Assembly: GCF_031010175.1 (NCBI RefSeq)
Contig: NZ_JAUAMB010000003.1
Coordinates: 179,239 to 243,238, forward strand
DNA: 64,000 nt
From: Halomonas sp. SpR1
Lineage (GTDB): Bacteria > Pseudomonadota > Gammaproteobacteria > Pseudomonadales > Halomonadaceae
Direction of reading: 5' to 3'
How positions within the stretch are numbered: the stretch's first letter is position 1; each line of letters opens with the position of its first letter. The notes beneath the pieces were generated by a model. It ran no database searches. It was not told the DNA's origin and worked only from the letters and a program-made list of their open reading frames with translations. Positions 44,222 to 55,039 of the stretch are shown piece by piece. Made by a program: the position numbers and the translations under genes.

Positions 44222-44947
44222 TTATAACTTCTCAAGCACGCTGGGCAGTTCTTTAATATGGGCGATGCGATGCACCCGCGGCGGAAGTGGTTGATCCTCT
44301 GTTTGAGAAATCCATACCGCGTGCATACCCAGCTGCTGGGCGGGCAGTACGTCCTCCAACCAGGAGTCACCCACATGCATGGCGCACTCGGGGGCCACGT
44401 TGAGTCGCGCAAGCGCGGTGAGAAACGGCGTGGGGTCTGGCTTGGGCGCCAGTAACTCGCCCGCCGCAATGGCAACTGGAAAGTAGCTTGCCAGCGGCTG
44501 ACGTTGAAGATGAATATTGCCGTTGGTGATAGCCGCCAACTGGTAGCGCTCCGCCAAGGCGGCCAGCAAACCGGCCGCTTCCGGGTGGGGCGTGACCTGC
44601 ACGCGCAGGCGGTGAAACTCATTCATCGCCGCTGCCGCCCACATCAACGCAGCACTGCGGGGCAGACCTGCGGCTTCTAACTGGGCTTCCAAAGCGCGCA
44701 GCCGTAGCCAGGTGAAGTCGCCACGCCGTTCGGGCACCTGCTTAGCCAACTGTTGCCGACGCTGTAGATAATCCAGCCCGCCATCTTCGTGGGATAACCC
44801 CAGCGCGGTTTCCTGGCGCGCTGCACGCCATGTATCCAACGCCTCCAACAGCCAGCGGTAGTGCCCCTCTTCGGTGCGCGCCATCACGCCATGGTTATCC
44901 CAGAGCGTATCGTCAAGATCGAAGGTAATCGCCTGCAGCATCGTCAT
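44222..44947 (-). CDS. yigB: HAD family hydrolase YigB (probable pyrimidine phosphatase in riboflavin synthesis)
   Basis: 241 residues with the HAD motifs AITFDLDDTLWDN (nucleophile Asp), ITNGNIHLQ (motif II), a lysine in LAPKPDPTPF (motif III) and HVGDSWLEDVLPAQ (motif IV). In E. coli YigB dephosphorylates the riboflavin intermediate ARPP and FMN. The ATGA overlap with xerC and the dapF-DUF484-xerC-yigB order support the name. Confidence 0.88.
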   Translation of the reverse strand: MTMLQAITFDLDDTLWDNHGVMARTEEGHYRWLLEALDTWRAARQETALGLSHEDGGLDYLQRRQQLAKQVPERRGDFTWLRLRALEAQLEAAGLPRSAALMWAAAAMNEFHRLRVQVTPHPEAAGLLAALAERYQLAAITNGNIHLQRQPLASYFPVAIAAGELLAPKPDPTPFLTALARLNVAPECAMHVGDSWLEDVLPAQQLGMHAVWISQTEDQPLPPRVHRIAHIKELPSVLEKL

Positions 44948-45888
44948 GGCTTGCTCCTGGGGCTATTCATGGGGTCGTTGGGGCCTCGCTTGGCCCGAGG
45001 GTGTGCAGCATCGTAGCTGGTCGCCAAATGCTGCCAATCAAGCCGGGTGTAGATTTGCGTGGTCGACAGATTGGCGTGCCCCAGCAGCTCTTGCACGGCG
45101 CGCAGATCCTGGCTTGATTCCAACAGGTGGCTGGCGAAGGAGTGGCGCAAACGGTGGGGGTGAAGGTGTTCGGGCAAGCCCCGCGCAATCGACAGCTGCG
45201 CCAAGCGCTTTTGAATGGCGCGATGGCCTAACCGTTGCCCGCGCTGACCCACAAACAGCGCCTGCTCGTTAATAGGTGCTAGCACAGAGCGACACCCTAG
45301 CCACTCGGCCAGCGCCTGCTGAGCGCGGCGCCCTACCGGCACCTGGCGTGGTTTGCCGCCTTTACCGATCACCCTGACCCGGCTGTTTTGCAAATCGCCC
45401 AAATCAAGCGCCGCCAACTCCGCTAAGCGCAGGCCGCTGGAGTAAAACAGCTCCAGAATGGCCTGATCACGCACGCCCAGTGGTGAGCCATCATGGGGGG
45501 TATCGAGAAAGCGCGCCAGGGCGTCTACATCCACCGGGCGCGGCAGGTGACTGGGCTGCTTTGGCGTACGTAGTAACCCCACCGGGTTATCCACCAGTAC
45601 GCCCTGTTTGACCAGATAGTCGGCGAACTGGGAAAGCGCCGCCCGCCGCCGGGCCAGGCTCCTGGGCGCCAGGCCCCGGCTGCGCTCTGAGCCCAAAAAC
45701 GCCCGTAATAGTGCGGTATCTAACGCCGCAGGGTCGGTCACCTCGCGACGCTCGGTAAAGGTACACAGCGCCGCCAGATCGTGCCGGTACGCCTCAACGG
45801 TGGCCGGGCTTGCGTGGTTCGCCAGGGCGTTCAAAAATGCCTCAACACGCCGGGCTAAGGCTGATTCCGCCAATAAGGGGTCAGTCAT
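44944..45888 (-). CDS. xerC: Site-specific tyrosine recombinase XerC
   Basis: 314 residues from MTDPLLAES at 45888; the longer frame lies in the DUF484 gene. N-terminal SAM-like core-binding domain (about 10-95) and catalytic domain with R (SGLRLAEL), K (VIGKGGKPR), HPHRLRHSFASHLL (H-x-x-R), GH (LLGHANLSTTQ) and Y (IYTRLD). Resolves chromosome dimers at dif with XerD. Overlaps DUF484 by 8 nt and yigB by 4 nt. Confidence 0.93.
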   Translation of the reverse strand: MTDPLLAESALARRVEAFLNALANHASPATVEAYRHDLAALCTFTERREVTDPAALDTALLRAFLGSERSRGLAPRSLARRRAALSQFADYLVKQGVLVDNPVGLLRTPKQPSHLPRPVDVDALARFLDTPHDGSPLGVRDQAILELFYSSGLRLAELAALDLGDLQNSRVRVIGKGGKPRQVPVGRRAQQALAEWLGCRSVLAPINEQALFVGQRGQRLGHRAIQKRLAQLSIARGLPEHLHPHRLRHSFASHLLESSQDLRAVQELLGHANLSTTQIYTRLDWQHLATSYDAAHPRAKRGPNDPMNSPRSKP

Positions 45889-46591
45889 GATCGCCCAGGC
45901 GCACCAGCAAGCGCGCAACGATATCGCCCAAGTACTCGGTAAACAGCGTGTCCATGCTGGCCCGGTAAGCGTCGGGGCTGGGGCTGGCGAGCAGCAAATA
46001 ACCTAAAGGGTCGCCCGCGGAGAGGCGCGAAATAGCGCAGGAGCCCGCTTTGCGCGGCGCTTTGACATGGGGTAGCAGGCACTTCCAGTCGCTGACGCTA
46101 AGCTTTACGCAGCGGCTGGTGCGGCCATCCAGCAGCGCCGACAGGCGAGCGCTGGCGTGCTGATCCAGTACGTGCCGGGGCGGCTGGGGCGGCGTCGGTT
46201 CACTATCGCTCAAGGTGGACGGGCACCACAGCGCCATGGCCGGGGTCTCAAAGCGCTCGCTCAGTTGGGTGGCCAGCGCTTGCGCCAGCGCATCGCGATC
46301 CGGCGCTTCCACCAACGCTATCAACGTTTCCCGCAGCCGACGGTACTGGGACTCGTTATGGCGAGCAGTCTCCAGCAGGTGCTCCAGGCGACCCTCGGCA
46401 GTTTCTGCACGTTTACGCAGATCCAGCACCAGGCGCTCTAGCAGTGACACCGCCCCGTCGATATGCGGATGGGGCACCTGCAACTGCTGAAGCAGCCCTT
46501 CACGGCCGACAAAAAAATCGGGATGGCGCGCCAACCAGAACGCCACTTGATCAGGCTCGAGCGTTTTGCGGGGTTCGGGGGCTTGTGACAT
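45881..46591 (-). CDS. DUF484 family protein
   Basis: 236 residues. VAFWLARHPDFFVGREGLLQQLQVPHPHIDGAVSLLERLV is the DUF484 N-terminus; a coiled coil (about 55-90) is followed by a GAF-like domain. Cytoplasmic, function unknown, regularly found between dapF and xerC in gammaproteobacteria. Confidence 0.88.
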   Translation of the reverse strand: MSQAPEPRKTLEPDQVAFWLARHPDFFVGREGLLQQLQVPHPHIDGAVSLLERLVLDLRKRAETAEGRLEHLLETARHNESQYRRLRETLIALVEAPDRDALAQALATQLSERFETPAMALWCPSTLSDSEPTPPQPPRHVLDQHASARLSALLDGRTSRCVKLSVSDWKCLLPHVKAPRKAGSCAISRLSAGDPLGYLLLASPSPDAYRASMDTLFTEYLGDIVARLLVRLGDHD

Positions 46592-46607
46592 CGCCGTTCT
46601 CCTCGAA

Positions 46608-47441
46608 TTAATTAAGTGCTACGCGGCCATCGAAGACGCGTGTAGCTGGCCCCACCATCGTTAGCGCCCCTTCAGGGTCAGGCCACTCAATGCTGAGCTC
46701 TCCACCGGGTAAATGGACTTTTACGGGACTTTTCAGCAGCCCCTGTCGAATACCGCTGGCCACCGCGGCGCAAGCGCCGGTACCGCAGGCCAAGGTTTCG
46801 CCACTGCCGCGCTCGTAAACGCGTAAGCGTATTTCACTGGGCGAGAGTACCTGCATAAAGCCCACGTTAACACGCTTGGGAAAACGTGGGTGGGCCTCGA
46901 CCAATGGCCCCAGCCGCTCCACCGGAGCAGTATCGACACTGTCGACCTGCAACACCGCATGGGGGTTGCCCATGGAGACCACGCCGATCTGCAGCGTTTC
47001 ATCGCCCACCTCAAGTTGGTGAAGAGGTTGATCACCAGGCGCATCGAACGGCAGCGCCAGAGGACTAAATCGTGGCCGGCCCATATCCACCCGCACCATG
47101 CCGTCGTGCTGAACGGTGAGTACCAAGGGCCCACCGGCAGTTTCCACATGAATTTCATGCTTATGGGTTAGCCGCTGATCGCGCACGAAGCGGGCAAAAC
47201 AGCGCGCGCCGTTGCCGCAGTTTTCCACTTCACTGCCGTCGGCATTGTAAATGCGGTAGCGAAAATCCATCTCCGGATCCCGGGGCGGTTCGACCACTAA
47301 CAGCTGGTCAAAGCCAATGCCGAAACGCCGGTCTGCCAGTGCGCGGATCTGAGCTTCTTCCAGCCGCGCGCGCTGAGTGACCAGATCCACCATGACAAAA
47401 TCATTGCCCAGGCCATGCATTTTGGTGAAGTGTAACAGCAT
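46608..47441 (-). CDS. dapF: Diaminopimelate epimerase
   Basis: 277 residues from [19 protein letters not shown] at 47441; the longer frame would start inside lysA. The two catalytic cysteines are in [12 protein letters not shown] and [12 protein letters not shown]. Converts LL- to meso-diaminopimelate for lysine and peptidoglycan. Overlaps the lysA stop by one base. Confidence 0.94.
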   Translation of the reverse strand: MLLHFTKMHGLGNDFVMVDLVTQRARLEEAQIRALADRRFGIGFDQLLVVEPPRDPEMDFRYRIYNADGSEVENCGNGARCFARFVRDQRLTHKHEIHVETAGGPLVLTVQHDGMVRVDMGRPRFSPLALPFDAPGDQPLHQLEVGDETLQIGVVSMGNPHAVLQVDSVDTAPVERLGPLVEAHPRFPKRVNVGFMQVLSPSEIRLRVYERGSGETLACGTGACAAVASGIRQGLLKSPVKVHLPGGELSIEWPDPEGALTMVGPATRVFDGRVALN

Positions 47442-48712
47442 TAGCGCCCCCCTTCGGGCAGCAACGCTTCGCCCGCCCACAGGCTGGCAACGGTTTCCCG
47501 TGCGCGTACCACGTGGCAGCTGTCGCCATCGACCATTAGCTCGGCGGCGCGAGGGCGGCTGTTGTAGTTCGAAGCCATCACAAACCCGTAGGCCCCCGCC
47601 GAGCGCACCGCGAGCAGATCACCTTCGGCAATTGCCAGCTCGCGCTCTTTGCCCAGGAAGTCACCGGTTTCGCAAACGGGGCCCACCACGTCGTAGAAGG
47701 CACTCTCCCGGGATTGTCGGGTATCCACCGGCACAATCGCCTGCCACGCCTGGTATAGCGCCGGACGAATCAGGTCGTTCATGGCCGCATCGACAATCGC
47801 GAAGTTCTTGGTCTCTCCGGGCTTTAAGAACTCCACCCGAGTAAGCATAACGCCCGCATTAGCGGCAATCGAGCGGCCGGGTTCGAACAGCAGCGTCAAC
47901 TGCTCGCCGCCCTCCCAGCGCGAAAGCCGCGCCAGCAGTTGGCTGGCGTAATCGAACGGCTGGGGCGGCTTTTCATCCCGGTAAGGCACGCCTAAACCGC
48001 CACCTAAATCGAGGTGCTCGATTTCGATGCCCCGCTCACGCAGGCGCTCCATGAGCACCAACAAGCGTTCAAGGGCATCCAAAAACGGCGCCGTCTCAGT
48101 AAGCTGCGAACCGATGTGACAGTCGAGCCCTTTCACCTGCACATTGGGCAGGCTCGCGGCCAGTTCGTAAACCGCCAGTGCTTCATCCACAGGGATACCG
48201 AACTTGTTGTCCTTCAAACCGGTGGAGATATACGGATGGGTACCCGCGTCAACATCCGGATTTACCCGCAACGAGACCGGAGCCGTTTTACCCAACTCAC
48301 CGGCAACGCGATTCAAGCGCTCAAGCTCGGGGCGCGACTCAACGTTAAAGCACTTAATGCCTACTTCCAGCGCTCGGGCCATTTCGTGGGGCTGCTTGGC
48401 AACCCCGGAAAATACCACTTTCGCCGGGTCGCCACCCGCCTTGAGCACCCGTTCAAGCTCGCCGATGGAAACAATATCGAACCCCGCTCCCAGCTTGGCC
48501 AACAGGCCCAGCACGGCCAGATTAGAGTTGGCCTTCACCGCGTAACAAATCAGGTGCGGATGGCCACCCAACGCTTCGGTATAGGCGCGAAAGTGACGTT
48601 CAAAAGTCGCTTTTGAGTAGACGTAGCAGGGCGTGCCGTGCTCGTCGGCAATCCGTGACAGCGGCACGTCTTCGGCGTACAGCACGCCATCACGGTAATT
48701 AAAATAATCCAT
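47441..48712 (-). CDS. lysA: Diaminopimelate decarboxylase
   Basis: 423 residues. PLP lysine in [30 protein letters not shown] and [11 protein letters not shown] form the phosphate and substrate sites; [15 protein letters not shown] supplies the cross-subunit Cys/Glu. Makes L-lysine from meso-DAP. GGGGAG lies before the ATG. Follows lptM by 27 nt. Confidence 0.95.
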   Translation of the reverse strand: MDYFNYRDGVLYAEDVPLSRIADEHGTPCYVYSKATFERHFRAYTEALGGHPHLICYAVKANSNLAVLGLLAKLGAGFDIVSIGELERVLKAGGDPAKVVFSGVAKQPHEMARALEVGIKCFNVESRPELERLNRVAGELGKTAPVSLRVNPDVDAGTHPYISTGLKDNKFGIPVDEALAVYELAASLPNVQVKGLDCHIGSQLTETAPFLDALERLLVLMERLRERGIEIEHLDLGGGLGVPYRDEKPPQPFDYASQLLARLSRWEGGEQLTLLFEPGRSIAANAGVMLTRVEFLKPGETKNFAIVDAAMNDLIRPALYQAWQAIVPVDTRQSRESAFYDVVGPVCETGDFLGKERELAIAEGDLLAVRSAGAYGFVMASNYNSRPRAAELMVDGDSCHVVRARETVASLWAGEALLPEGGR

Positions 48713-48739
48713 ATGACTCTCCCCTTCTCCTGCGACTCT

Positions 48740-48883
48740 TTATTCAGAGGGCTGGTCAGATGGCTGGCCAGACTGCTCGCTAGCAGGCGCATCGTCCGGT
48801 AGATATAACGGCCCTTTTTGCCCACAGCCAGCGATAGTAGTTAACAACAGCGCAGCGAATGCGATGATAGCCAGTGATTTCAT
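48740..48883 (-). CDS. lptM: LPS translocon maturation lipoprotein LptM (YifL)
   Basis: 47 residues, short enough to be missed by length filters. Signal segment [17 protein letters not shown] with the lipobox cysteine C20, then the family motif GQKGPLYLP and a Pro/Ser/Asp/Gln tail. LptM binds the LptDE translocon in the outer membrane and helps LptD disulfide maturation. Its ATG overlaps the argH stop (ATGA) and lysA follows, the usual gammaproteobacterial position. Confidence 0.9.
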   Translation of the reverse strand: MKSLAIIAFAALLLTTIAGCGQKGPLYLPDDAPASEQSGQPSDQPSE

Positions 48884-50283
48884 GCGCCCGCCTTGAGCGC
48901 GGCCAACGCCTCACGCGCTCGCTGGGCGGCAGCCCGCACCTGGTTGGGTGCAGTGCCACCAATATGGTTACGGGCGGCTACCGAGCCCTCCAGAGTCAAT
49001 ACCTCGAACACATCCTGCTCAATGGTAGCGGAGAACTGCTGGAGCTCTTCCAGGCTCATTTCAGACAGGTCTTTTTCACTTTTTAGGCCGTAGGCTACTG
49101 ACTGGCCGACAATTTCATGGGCATCGCGGAAGGCCACGCCTTTGCGCACCAGATAGTCGGCCAAGTCGGTTGCGGTAGAGAAACCACGCCGCGCCGCTTC
49201 ATACATGCTGGCTTTTTTAGGCTCAATGGCGGGCACCATATCGGCGAAGGCTTTTAGGCAGTCGCGTACGGTATCCACGGCATCGAACAGCGGCTCTTTA
49301 TCTTCCTGGTTGTCCTTGTTGTAGGCCAGCGGCTGCGACTTCATCAGCGTTAGCAACGACATAAGATGGCCATAAACGCGACCGGTTTTGCCGCGCACCA
49401 GCTCGGGCACATCCGGATTTTTCTTCTGCGGCATGATGGATGAGCCGGTGCAGAAGCGGTCGGGCAGGTCGATAAAGTTGAACTGGGCGCTGGTCCACAG
49501 CACCAGCTCTTCGCTCATGCGCGACAGGTGCATTAGTAGGATGCTGGCAAAGCTGGTGAATTCAATGGCGAAGTCACGATCCGAAACCGCGTCCAGAGAG
49601 TTCTCAGTGGGGCGATCAAAGCCCAACAGCTCTGCGGTCACATGGCGGTCGATGGGATAGGTAGTGCCCGCCAGTGCAGCGGCGCCCAGCGGCATTACGT
49701 TGACGCGCTTGCGGCAGTCCAACAGGCGCTCGTGATCCCGGGCCAGCATTTCCTGCCAAGCCAGAATATGGTGGCCAAAGGTGACCGGCTGGGCGGTTTG
49801 CAGGTGGGTAAAGCCGGGCATAATGGTCTCGGCTTCACGGTCAGCCAGCTCGATCATACCTTCACGCAGGCGTTTCAGCTCGACTTCGATAACATCGATC
49901 TCATCGCGCATAAACAGGCGAATATCGGTAGCGACCTGGTCGTTGCGCGAGCGCCCGGTGTGGAGTTTTTTCCCGGTAATACCGATCTTTTCGGTCAGCC
50001 GCGCTTCAATGTTCATGTGCACATCTTCAAGCGGCACCGACCAGTTAAATTCGCCGCGCTCGATTTCGCCCTGAATTTCGTTCAGGCCGTTAATGATGGC
50101 ATCGCGCTCATCATCGGTAAGCACGCCTACCCGAGCAAGCATGGTGGCGTGGGCGATGGAGCCCTGGATGTCCTGGGGGGCCAGGCGCTGGTCGAAATTA
50201 ACAGACGCGGTGAAGCGTGCAACAAAGGCATCGGTGGGCTCGCTAAAGCGACCGCCCCAAGACTGATTCGTGGCTTGGCTCAT
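48880..50283 (-). CDS. argH: Argininosuccinate lyase
   Basis: 467 residues from [18 protein letters not shown] at 50283; the frame open to 50358 is untranslated leader. Fumarase/aspartase superfamily: [23 protein letters not shown] (catalytic His region) and the flexible [12 protein letters not shown] loop with the catalytic serine. Splits argininosuccinate to arginine and fumarate. Overlaps lptM by 4 nt. Confidence 0.95.
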   Translation of the reverse strand: MSQATNQSWGGRFSEPTDAFVARFTASVNFDQRLAPQDIQGSIAHATMLARVGVLTDDERDAIINGLNEIQGEIERGEFNWSVPLEDVHMNIEARLTEKIGITGKKLHTGRSRNDQVATDIRLFMRDEIDVIEVELKRLREGMIELADREAETIMPGFTHLQTAQPVTFGHHILAWQEMLARDHERLLDCRKRVNVMPLGAAALAGTTYPIDRHVTAELLGFDRPTENSLDAVSDRDFAIEFTSFASILLMHLSRMSEELVLWTSAQFNFIDLPDRFCTGSSIMPQKKNPDVPELVRGKTGRVYGHLMSLLTLMKSQPLAYNKDNQEDKEPLFDAVDTVRDCLKAFADMVPAIEPKKASMYEAARRGFSTATDLADYLVRKGVAFRDAHEIVGQSVAYGLKSEKDLSEMSLEELQQFSATIEQDVFEVLTLEGSVAARNHIGGTAPNQVRAAAQRAREALAALKAGA

Positions 50284-50365
50284 CGGAGATATATCCTGCT
50301 GACAAAACAAAGGAGTCGTTAGCAGAAAGTGTACCAGAGTCGCCCCGGTCAGCGGCACGCCGTTT

Positions 50366-53170
50366 TTATTTCTGCGCTGGCAGCGTGTGTGCCGTTATGA
50401 CCGGCGGGGGTTTGTGCAAAAATTCGCGCAGGGCGTCGAGGGGCATGGGGCGGGCAAAGTAGTAGCCCTGGAAATAGTCACAACCGCGCTGTTGAAGATA
50501 GTTAAACTGCTCGGTTTCTTCTACGCCCTCGACCAGCACCTCCAGCCTCATTTTGCCTGCCATGGCGACCACGCCGTCGATAATGGCAGCGTCGCGGCGG
50601 TCGGAGATCACATCGCGCACAAAGGAGCGGTCAATCTTGATGCGGTTAATCGGCAGGCGTTTTAAGTAGCTTAGGCTAGAAAAGCCGGTGCCAAAGTCAT
50701 CCAGCGCGATCTGAACCCCCAGCGCACGCAAGCTCTTTAACGCTTGAATCGCCTGCTCGGCGCTGTCCATCAGAACGTTCTCGGTCAGTTCCAGCTCTAA
50801 CAGCGATGACGTGAGGCCGCTGTTCATCAGTACCTGCTCAATAGAAGCGAGGAACCCAGGGCGTTGAAACTGCATAGGCGAAATATTGACCGCCATGGTG
50901 ATTCTACCCAGCCCCAGGCCGTTAAGGCGCCGGGCATCGCGGCAGGCGGTGGCCAATACCCACTCGCTAATAGGAATGATCTGGCCGGTATCCTCGGCAA
51001 GGCTAATAAAATCAGACGGCGGAATATTGCCGCGCTCAGGATGCTGCCAGCGGATCAGCGCTTCAACCCCCACCACGCGACCACTCGGGGCATGGATTTG
51101 CGGCTGGTAATGAAGTTCGAACTGCTGCTGCTCAATGGCTTGCTGTAGCGCGCTGCGCAAGCTGACCCGCTCGCTCACCTTGCGATTCAAGTCTTCGGTA
51201 TACCAGTGGTAGGTATTGCGCCCACGTCGTTTGGCTTTATACATTGCCAAATCCGCTTGCTGGATAAGCTGGCGAGGATTTTTCATGCTGCCATCGTTAA
51301 TGGCAATGCCGATACTGGCAGTAATGCGCAGCTCGCTGCCACGATACCAGTAAGGTGGCGAAAGCCTCTGGAGAACCCGCTCTACCACTTGTATCACATC
51401 ATCTTGATGGGCTAGATCTGGCAGCAGTACAACGAATTCGTCGCTGCCGAAACGCGCCACGGTGTCCCAGGGGCGCAGCTCATTTTCCAGCCGCTTGGCA
51501 ACCTCGACTAAAATAAAGTCGCCCACATCGTGGCCAAGCGTGTCGTTAATCGGTTTAAAATCGTCCAAATCAATAAACAGCACTGCCAAATAGCGCTGGT
51601 AGCGTCGCGCCAATACGCATGCTTGCTCTAATCGCTGATTAAGCAGCTGTCGATTGGGCAATCCCGTCAGGGTGTCATGATGGGCGTTATGGGTAAGCTG
51701 GGCCTGATACTCGCGCTGTTCCGAAATATCGTTCTGAACGCCAATAAAGTGGGTTACTTGGCCGTTTTCATCGAGAACGGGTGAAATATACAGATCGTTC
51801 CAAAAAACCGTGCCATCCCGCCGATAGTTGCGGATGACCACGTGTACTTCACACTGTTCGGCAATCCCACTCCGTAGCTGCTTGATGGTGGCGGCGTCGG
51901 TCTCTTCACCCTGCAGAAAACGGCAGTTGCGCCCGACTGCCTGGCTACGCGAATAGCCAGTGATGCGCTCAAAGGCGGCATTGACATACACAATTGGCCA
52001 ATCAGCGCGTTGCGCATCGACAATGATGACACCATTGGTGCTCGACTCAACGCTACGCTCCAGCAGCTTTAGCTGGTGCTCGGTCGCTTTACGCTCGTTG
52101 ATATCGCGTAAATAGACTGCAAGCCCTTCGGGTGACGGGTATACATGCACCTCAAGCCAACTATTGAGCCGGGGATTGAACGCTTCAAAATGTACTGCTA
52201 CGTTTTGGCTCGCGGCGCGCCGATACTCTTCTTCAAAGCGGCTGCCCACGGCGTCAGGAAAACTTTGCCAAATAGGCTGGCCTAGCAGCTCGCCTCCGGG
52301 GCGCTTCAAAATACGCTCCGCTTCTCGGTTCACGTACGTAAAACGCCACTCTGTATCGAGGGTAAAAAAACTGTCGGTAATGCTATCCAGCGTCATGGTA
52401 AGCCGGTGCGCGAGCTGGGTGAGGTTTTCGCGCAGTTGCTTCTGCTCAGTAATATCCTGGGACGCTCCCTGCACCTGAATAATGCGGCCCTCGTCATCAC
52501 GCACCGCTTTACCAATTGCCCGCACCCAAAGATGCTCGCCTTGGCGGGTAATCACCTCATACTCGTCATCAAAACTAACGCCGTACTCACAACAAGCATT
52601 GAATGCCGCCCTCAGGCGTTCCCGTGACTCTGGTGCATAGAAGGCGAACGCCTCTTCAACGCTGGGCTGAAACCCAGCAGGCATGCCGTGGATATGGCTA
52701 AGCTCATCCGACCAAATAGGCTTGCCATCCGCCATATCGACAAACCAACCACCAATCAGCGCGGTTTCACCGGCAATTTTGAACAGCCGTTGGTTGCGCA
52801 GCAGTTGCTCATCGGCTGCCTTACGGCGCGTAATTACTCGGGCGATAACGTAAATTACGCCCTCTCCAAATGAAGCTGTGACTTCCAGCCAGTGCTGCTT
52901 GCCGGTTGCGGAAACAGCGCGCACCTCGAAGGGAGTGACCTTTTCGCCTTGATGCAGTCGCTTTAACGCCCGCTCAATCACGGGATGATCAAGGGGATCT
53001 ATAACGACGCCACAGGCACGACCGAGCAATTTTTCAGACGAATACCCCAACAACGCCTCGAAGGCAGGGTTGACTTGCAGCAACGTGCCTTCGAAGTCGA
53101 TACAGCAGAACAGATCCCTTGAGAGCAGGAAAAACTGATCAAGCTGGCCGTGGGGTAACACTAAGGACAT
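50366..53170 (-). CDS. PAS/LOV-GGDEF-EAL cyclic di-GMP signalling protein
   Basis: 934 residues, no membrane segments. Three PAS domains (about 12-115, 130-242, 255-362), then a LOV-type PAS (about 370-485) with the flavin-cysteine signature GRNCRFLQG (C416), NYRRDG, and a closing FIGVQND. GGDEF domain about 495-655 with G-S-D-E-F (575-579) in place of GGDEF. EAL domain about 670-925 with EAL (703-705), ELTEN, DDFGTG (824-829) and EGVE, all catalytic residues kept. Probably a light-responsive phosphodiesterase; cyclase activity is uncertain. Confidence 0.9.
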   Translation of the reverse strand: MSLVLPHGQLDQFFLLSRDLFCCIDFEGTLLQVNPAFEALLGYSSEKLLGRACGVVIDPLDHPVIERALKRLHQGEKVTPFEVRAVSATGKQHWLEVTASFGEGVIYVIARVITRRKAADEQLLRNQRLFKIAGETALIGGWFVDMADGKPIWSDELSHIHGMPAGFQPSVEEAFAFYAPESRERLRAAFNACCEYGVSFDDEYEVITRQGEHLWVRAIGKAVRDDEGRIIQVQGASQDITEQKQLRENLTQLAHRLTMTLDSITDSFFTLDTEWRFTYVNREAERILKRPGGELLGQPIWQSFPDAVGSRFEEEYRRAASQNVAVHFEAFNPRLNSWLEVHVYPSPEGLAVYLRDINERKATEHQLKLLERSVESSTNGVIIVDAQRADWPIVYVNAAFERITGYSRSQAVGRNCRFLQGEETDAATIKQLRSGIAEQCEVHVVIRNYRRDGTVFWNDLYISPVLDENGQVTHFIGVQNDISEQREYQAQLTHNAHHDTLTGLPNRQLLNQRLEQACVLARRYQRYLAVLFIDLDDFKPINDTLGHDVGDFILVEVAKRLENELRPWDTVARFGSDEFVVLLPDLAHQDDVIQVVERVLQRLSPPYWYRGSELRITASIGIAINDGSMKNPRQLIQQADLAMYKAKRRGRNTYHWYTEDLNRKVSERVSLRSALQQAIEQQQFELHYQPQIHAPSGRVVGVEALIRWQHPERGNIPPSDFISLAEDTGQIIPISEWVLATACRDARRLNGLGLGRITMAVNISPMQFQRPGFLASIEQVLMNSGLTSSLLELELTENVLMDSAEQAIQALKSLRALGVQIALDDFGTGFSSLSYLKRLPINRIKIDRSFVRDVISDRRDAAIIDGVVAMAGKMRLEVLVEGVEETEQFNYLQQRGCDYFQGYYFARPMPLDALREFLHKPPPVITAHTLPAQK

Positions 53171-53305
53171 AGGATTTCCTGGGAAAGAGGTAAAACACGT
53201 TACGGGTGCATAATTAGTTGCGTTATTTTTACTGTGGCGTTCGGTGCTTTATGATGACACTTATCATAGCTTGACTCGCCGTGTCTGCGGTAAAAGGAGA
53301 ATAAC

Positions 53306-54250
53306 GTGCTATCAATCACCAAACTGCGCATTGCCACACGTAAAAGCCAACTGGCCATGTGGCAGGCTGAGTACGTTCGCGACCGCTTAATGTCGGCCCA
53401 CGACGGACTAGAGGTCGAGCTCGTGGCACTGTCTACCAAGGGTGACAAAATTCTCGATACGCCGCTTTCAAAAATTGGCGGCAAAGGGCTATTCGTTAAA
53501 GAGTTGGAAGACGCCATGCTGGATGGCCGTGCCGATATCGCCGTCCACTCGATGAAAGATGTACCCATGCATTTCCCCGAGGGGTTGGGCCTGTCTGTCA
53601 TTCTCGAAGGCGCCGACCCTACCGATGCTTTTGTGTCTAACCACTACTCTAGCATTGATGAGCTTCCCGAAGGGGCACGGATTGGCACTGCCAGTCTGCG
53701 CCGTGGGCTGCAGATGCGTGAAGCCCGCCCCGACCTGCAAATTCTTAATCTGCGTGGCAACGTGCAAACGCGGCTAGGCAAATTAGACGCGGGTGAGTTC
53801 GATGCCATCATTCTGGCAACCTCAGGCCTCAAACGTTTGGGCCTGGATGAGCGGATTGCCCAGGCACTGCCGCCGGAAGTGTGTTTGCCCGCCTGCGGCC
53901 AAGGTGCGCTAGGCATTGAGTGCCGCCTGCACGACCCTGAACTGATTGCCTTGCTGGCCCCGCTGGATGACGCCGACACCGCAACGCGGGTGCGCGCCGA
54001 AAGGGCCATGAACACGCGCCTAGAGGGCGGCTGCCAAGTTCCCATTGCAGGCCACGCGGTGCTGGATACCGCCAATGAAACACTGTGGCTACGCGGTTTG
54101 GTCGGCAATCCTGAAGGTACTGAAGTATTGCGCGCCGAAGGCCGCGGTTCGATGCATGAGCCGGAAGCGCTAGGCATTCGGATTGCCGAAGAGCTGCTCG
54201 ACCAGGGCGCTGGCGATATTCTGGCTGAGGTTTACGGCCGTACAATATGA
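53306..54250 (+). CDS. hemC: Porphobilinogen deaminase
   Basis: 314 residues. [42 protein letters not shown] and [13 protein letters not shown] (cysteine that holds the dipyrromethane cofactor) are all present. Condenses four porphobilinogens to hydroxymethylbilane in haem synthesis. AAAAGGAG before the start. Overlaps hemD by 4 nt; divergent from the GGDEF-EAL gene. Confidence 0.95.
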   Translation: MLSITKLRIATRKSQLAMWQAEYVRDRLMSAHDGLEVELVALSTKGDKILDTPLSKIGGKGLFVKELEDAMLDGRADIAVHSMKDVPMHFPEGLGLSVILEGADPTDAFVSNHYSSIDELPEGARIGTASLRRGLQMREARPDLQILNLRGNVQTRLGKLDAGEFDAIILATSGLKRLGLDERIAQALPPEVCLPACGQGALGIECRLHDPELIALLAPLDDADTATRVRAERAMNTRLEGGCQVPIAGHAVLDTANETLWLRGLVGNPEGTEVLRAEGRGSMHEPEALGIRIAEELLDQGAGDILAEVYGRTI

Positions 54251-55026
54251 GCCAACCGGTACTGATCTGCCGCCCCGGCGAGCGTGGTGAAGCGCTCTCC
54301 GCAGCGCTTCGCGAACGAGGTGAGAGCGTTGAATCACTCAATGTAATGCAACTTGAAGCCTTGCCAGACGACCCCGCGATGCGGCAAATCTGGATGGATA
54401 TAGATCAGTACCATAAGATAATCGTCATCAGCCCCTTTGCGGCGACGTGTTTAAGCGAAGCGTTGGATCGCTTCTGGCCGCAGTTGCCAGTCGGTATCGA
54501 CTACTACAGCGTTGGCAGCGCCACCGCAGCGACGCTCTATGATCAGTTGGGTGTACGCGTGCATGTGCCTTCGCCCAGTGCTGGTGAAGATACCAGCGAA
54601 GCTCTGCTTACGCTTGCCTCACTGCAGCAGTTAGCGCACCAGCGTATTCTGCTTGTGGCAGGAGAAGGTGGCCGCCCACTGCTCGCTGAAACGCTTGCCG
54701 AGCGGGGGGCGAAGGTGACTCGCGCGGCGGTCTATCGACGCACGTATCACCCTCTTGCACCCGCCCTGCAAGCGCGCCTTTTTTCAGGTAATTATCGGGC
54801 GTTGATCGTCACCAGCAGCGAACTGCTGGAACATCTGGCAAAATGGTGTAATCAGGCGGCCTTGAACCAACCGCTAATCGTTTCCAGTCGCCGTTTGGCT
54901 ACACTGGCTGGCATACTGGGTTTTCGTGACCTCAAGGTGGCGTCCGGAGCTACGCCAGCTGCATTGATAGCGGCGTTGGAGACCTGCGACCCACAGGGTG
55001 CCGATGTCGATCAAGGAACTTACTAA
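54247..55026 (+). CDS. hemD: Uroporphyrinogen-III synthase
   Basis: 259 residues, two-lobed HemD fold with low sequence conservation: [21 protein letters not shown] at the start, VGSATAATL and [23 protein letters not shown] in the middle, and [11 protein letters not shown] late. Closes hydroxymethylbilane to uroporphyrinogen III. Position directly after hemC secures the call. Confidence 0.9.
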   Translation: MSQPVLICRPGERGEALSAALRERGESVESLNVMQLEALPDDPAMRQIWMDIDQYHKIIVISPFAATCLSEALDRFWPQLPVGIDYYSVGSATAATLYDQLGVRVHVPSPSAGEDTSEALLTLASLQQLAHQRILLVAGEGGRPLLAETLAERGAKVTRAAVYRRTYHPLAPALQARLFSGNYRALIVTSSELLEHLAKWCNQAALNQPLIVSSRRLATLAGILGFRDLKVASGATPAALIAALETCDPQGADVDQGTY

Positions 55027-55039
55027 GGGCTAGCGACAC

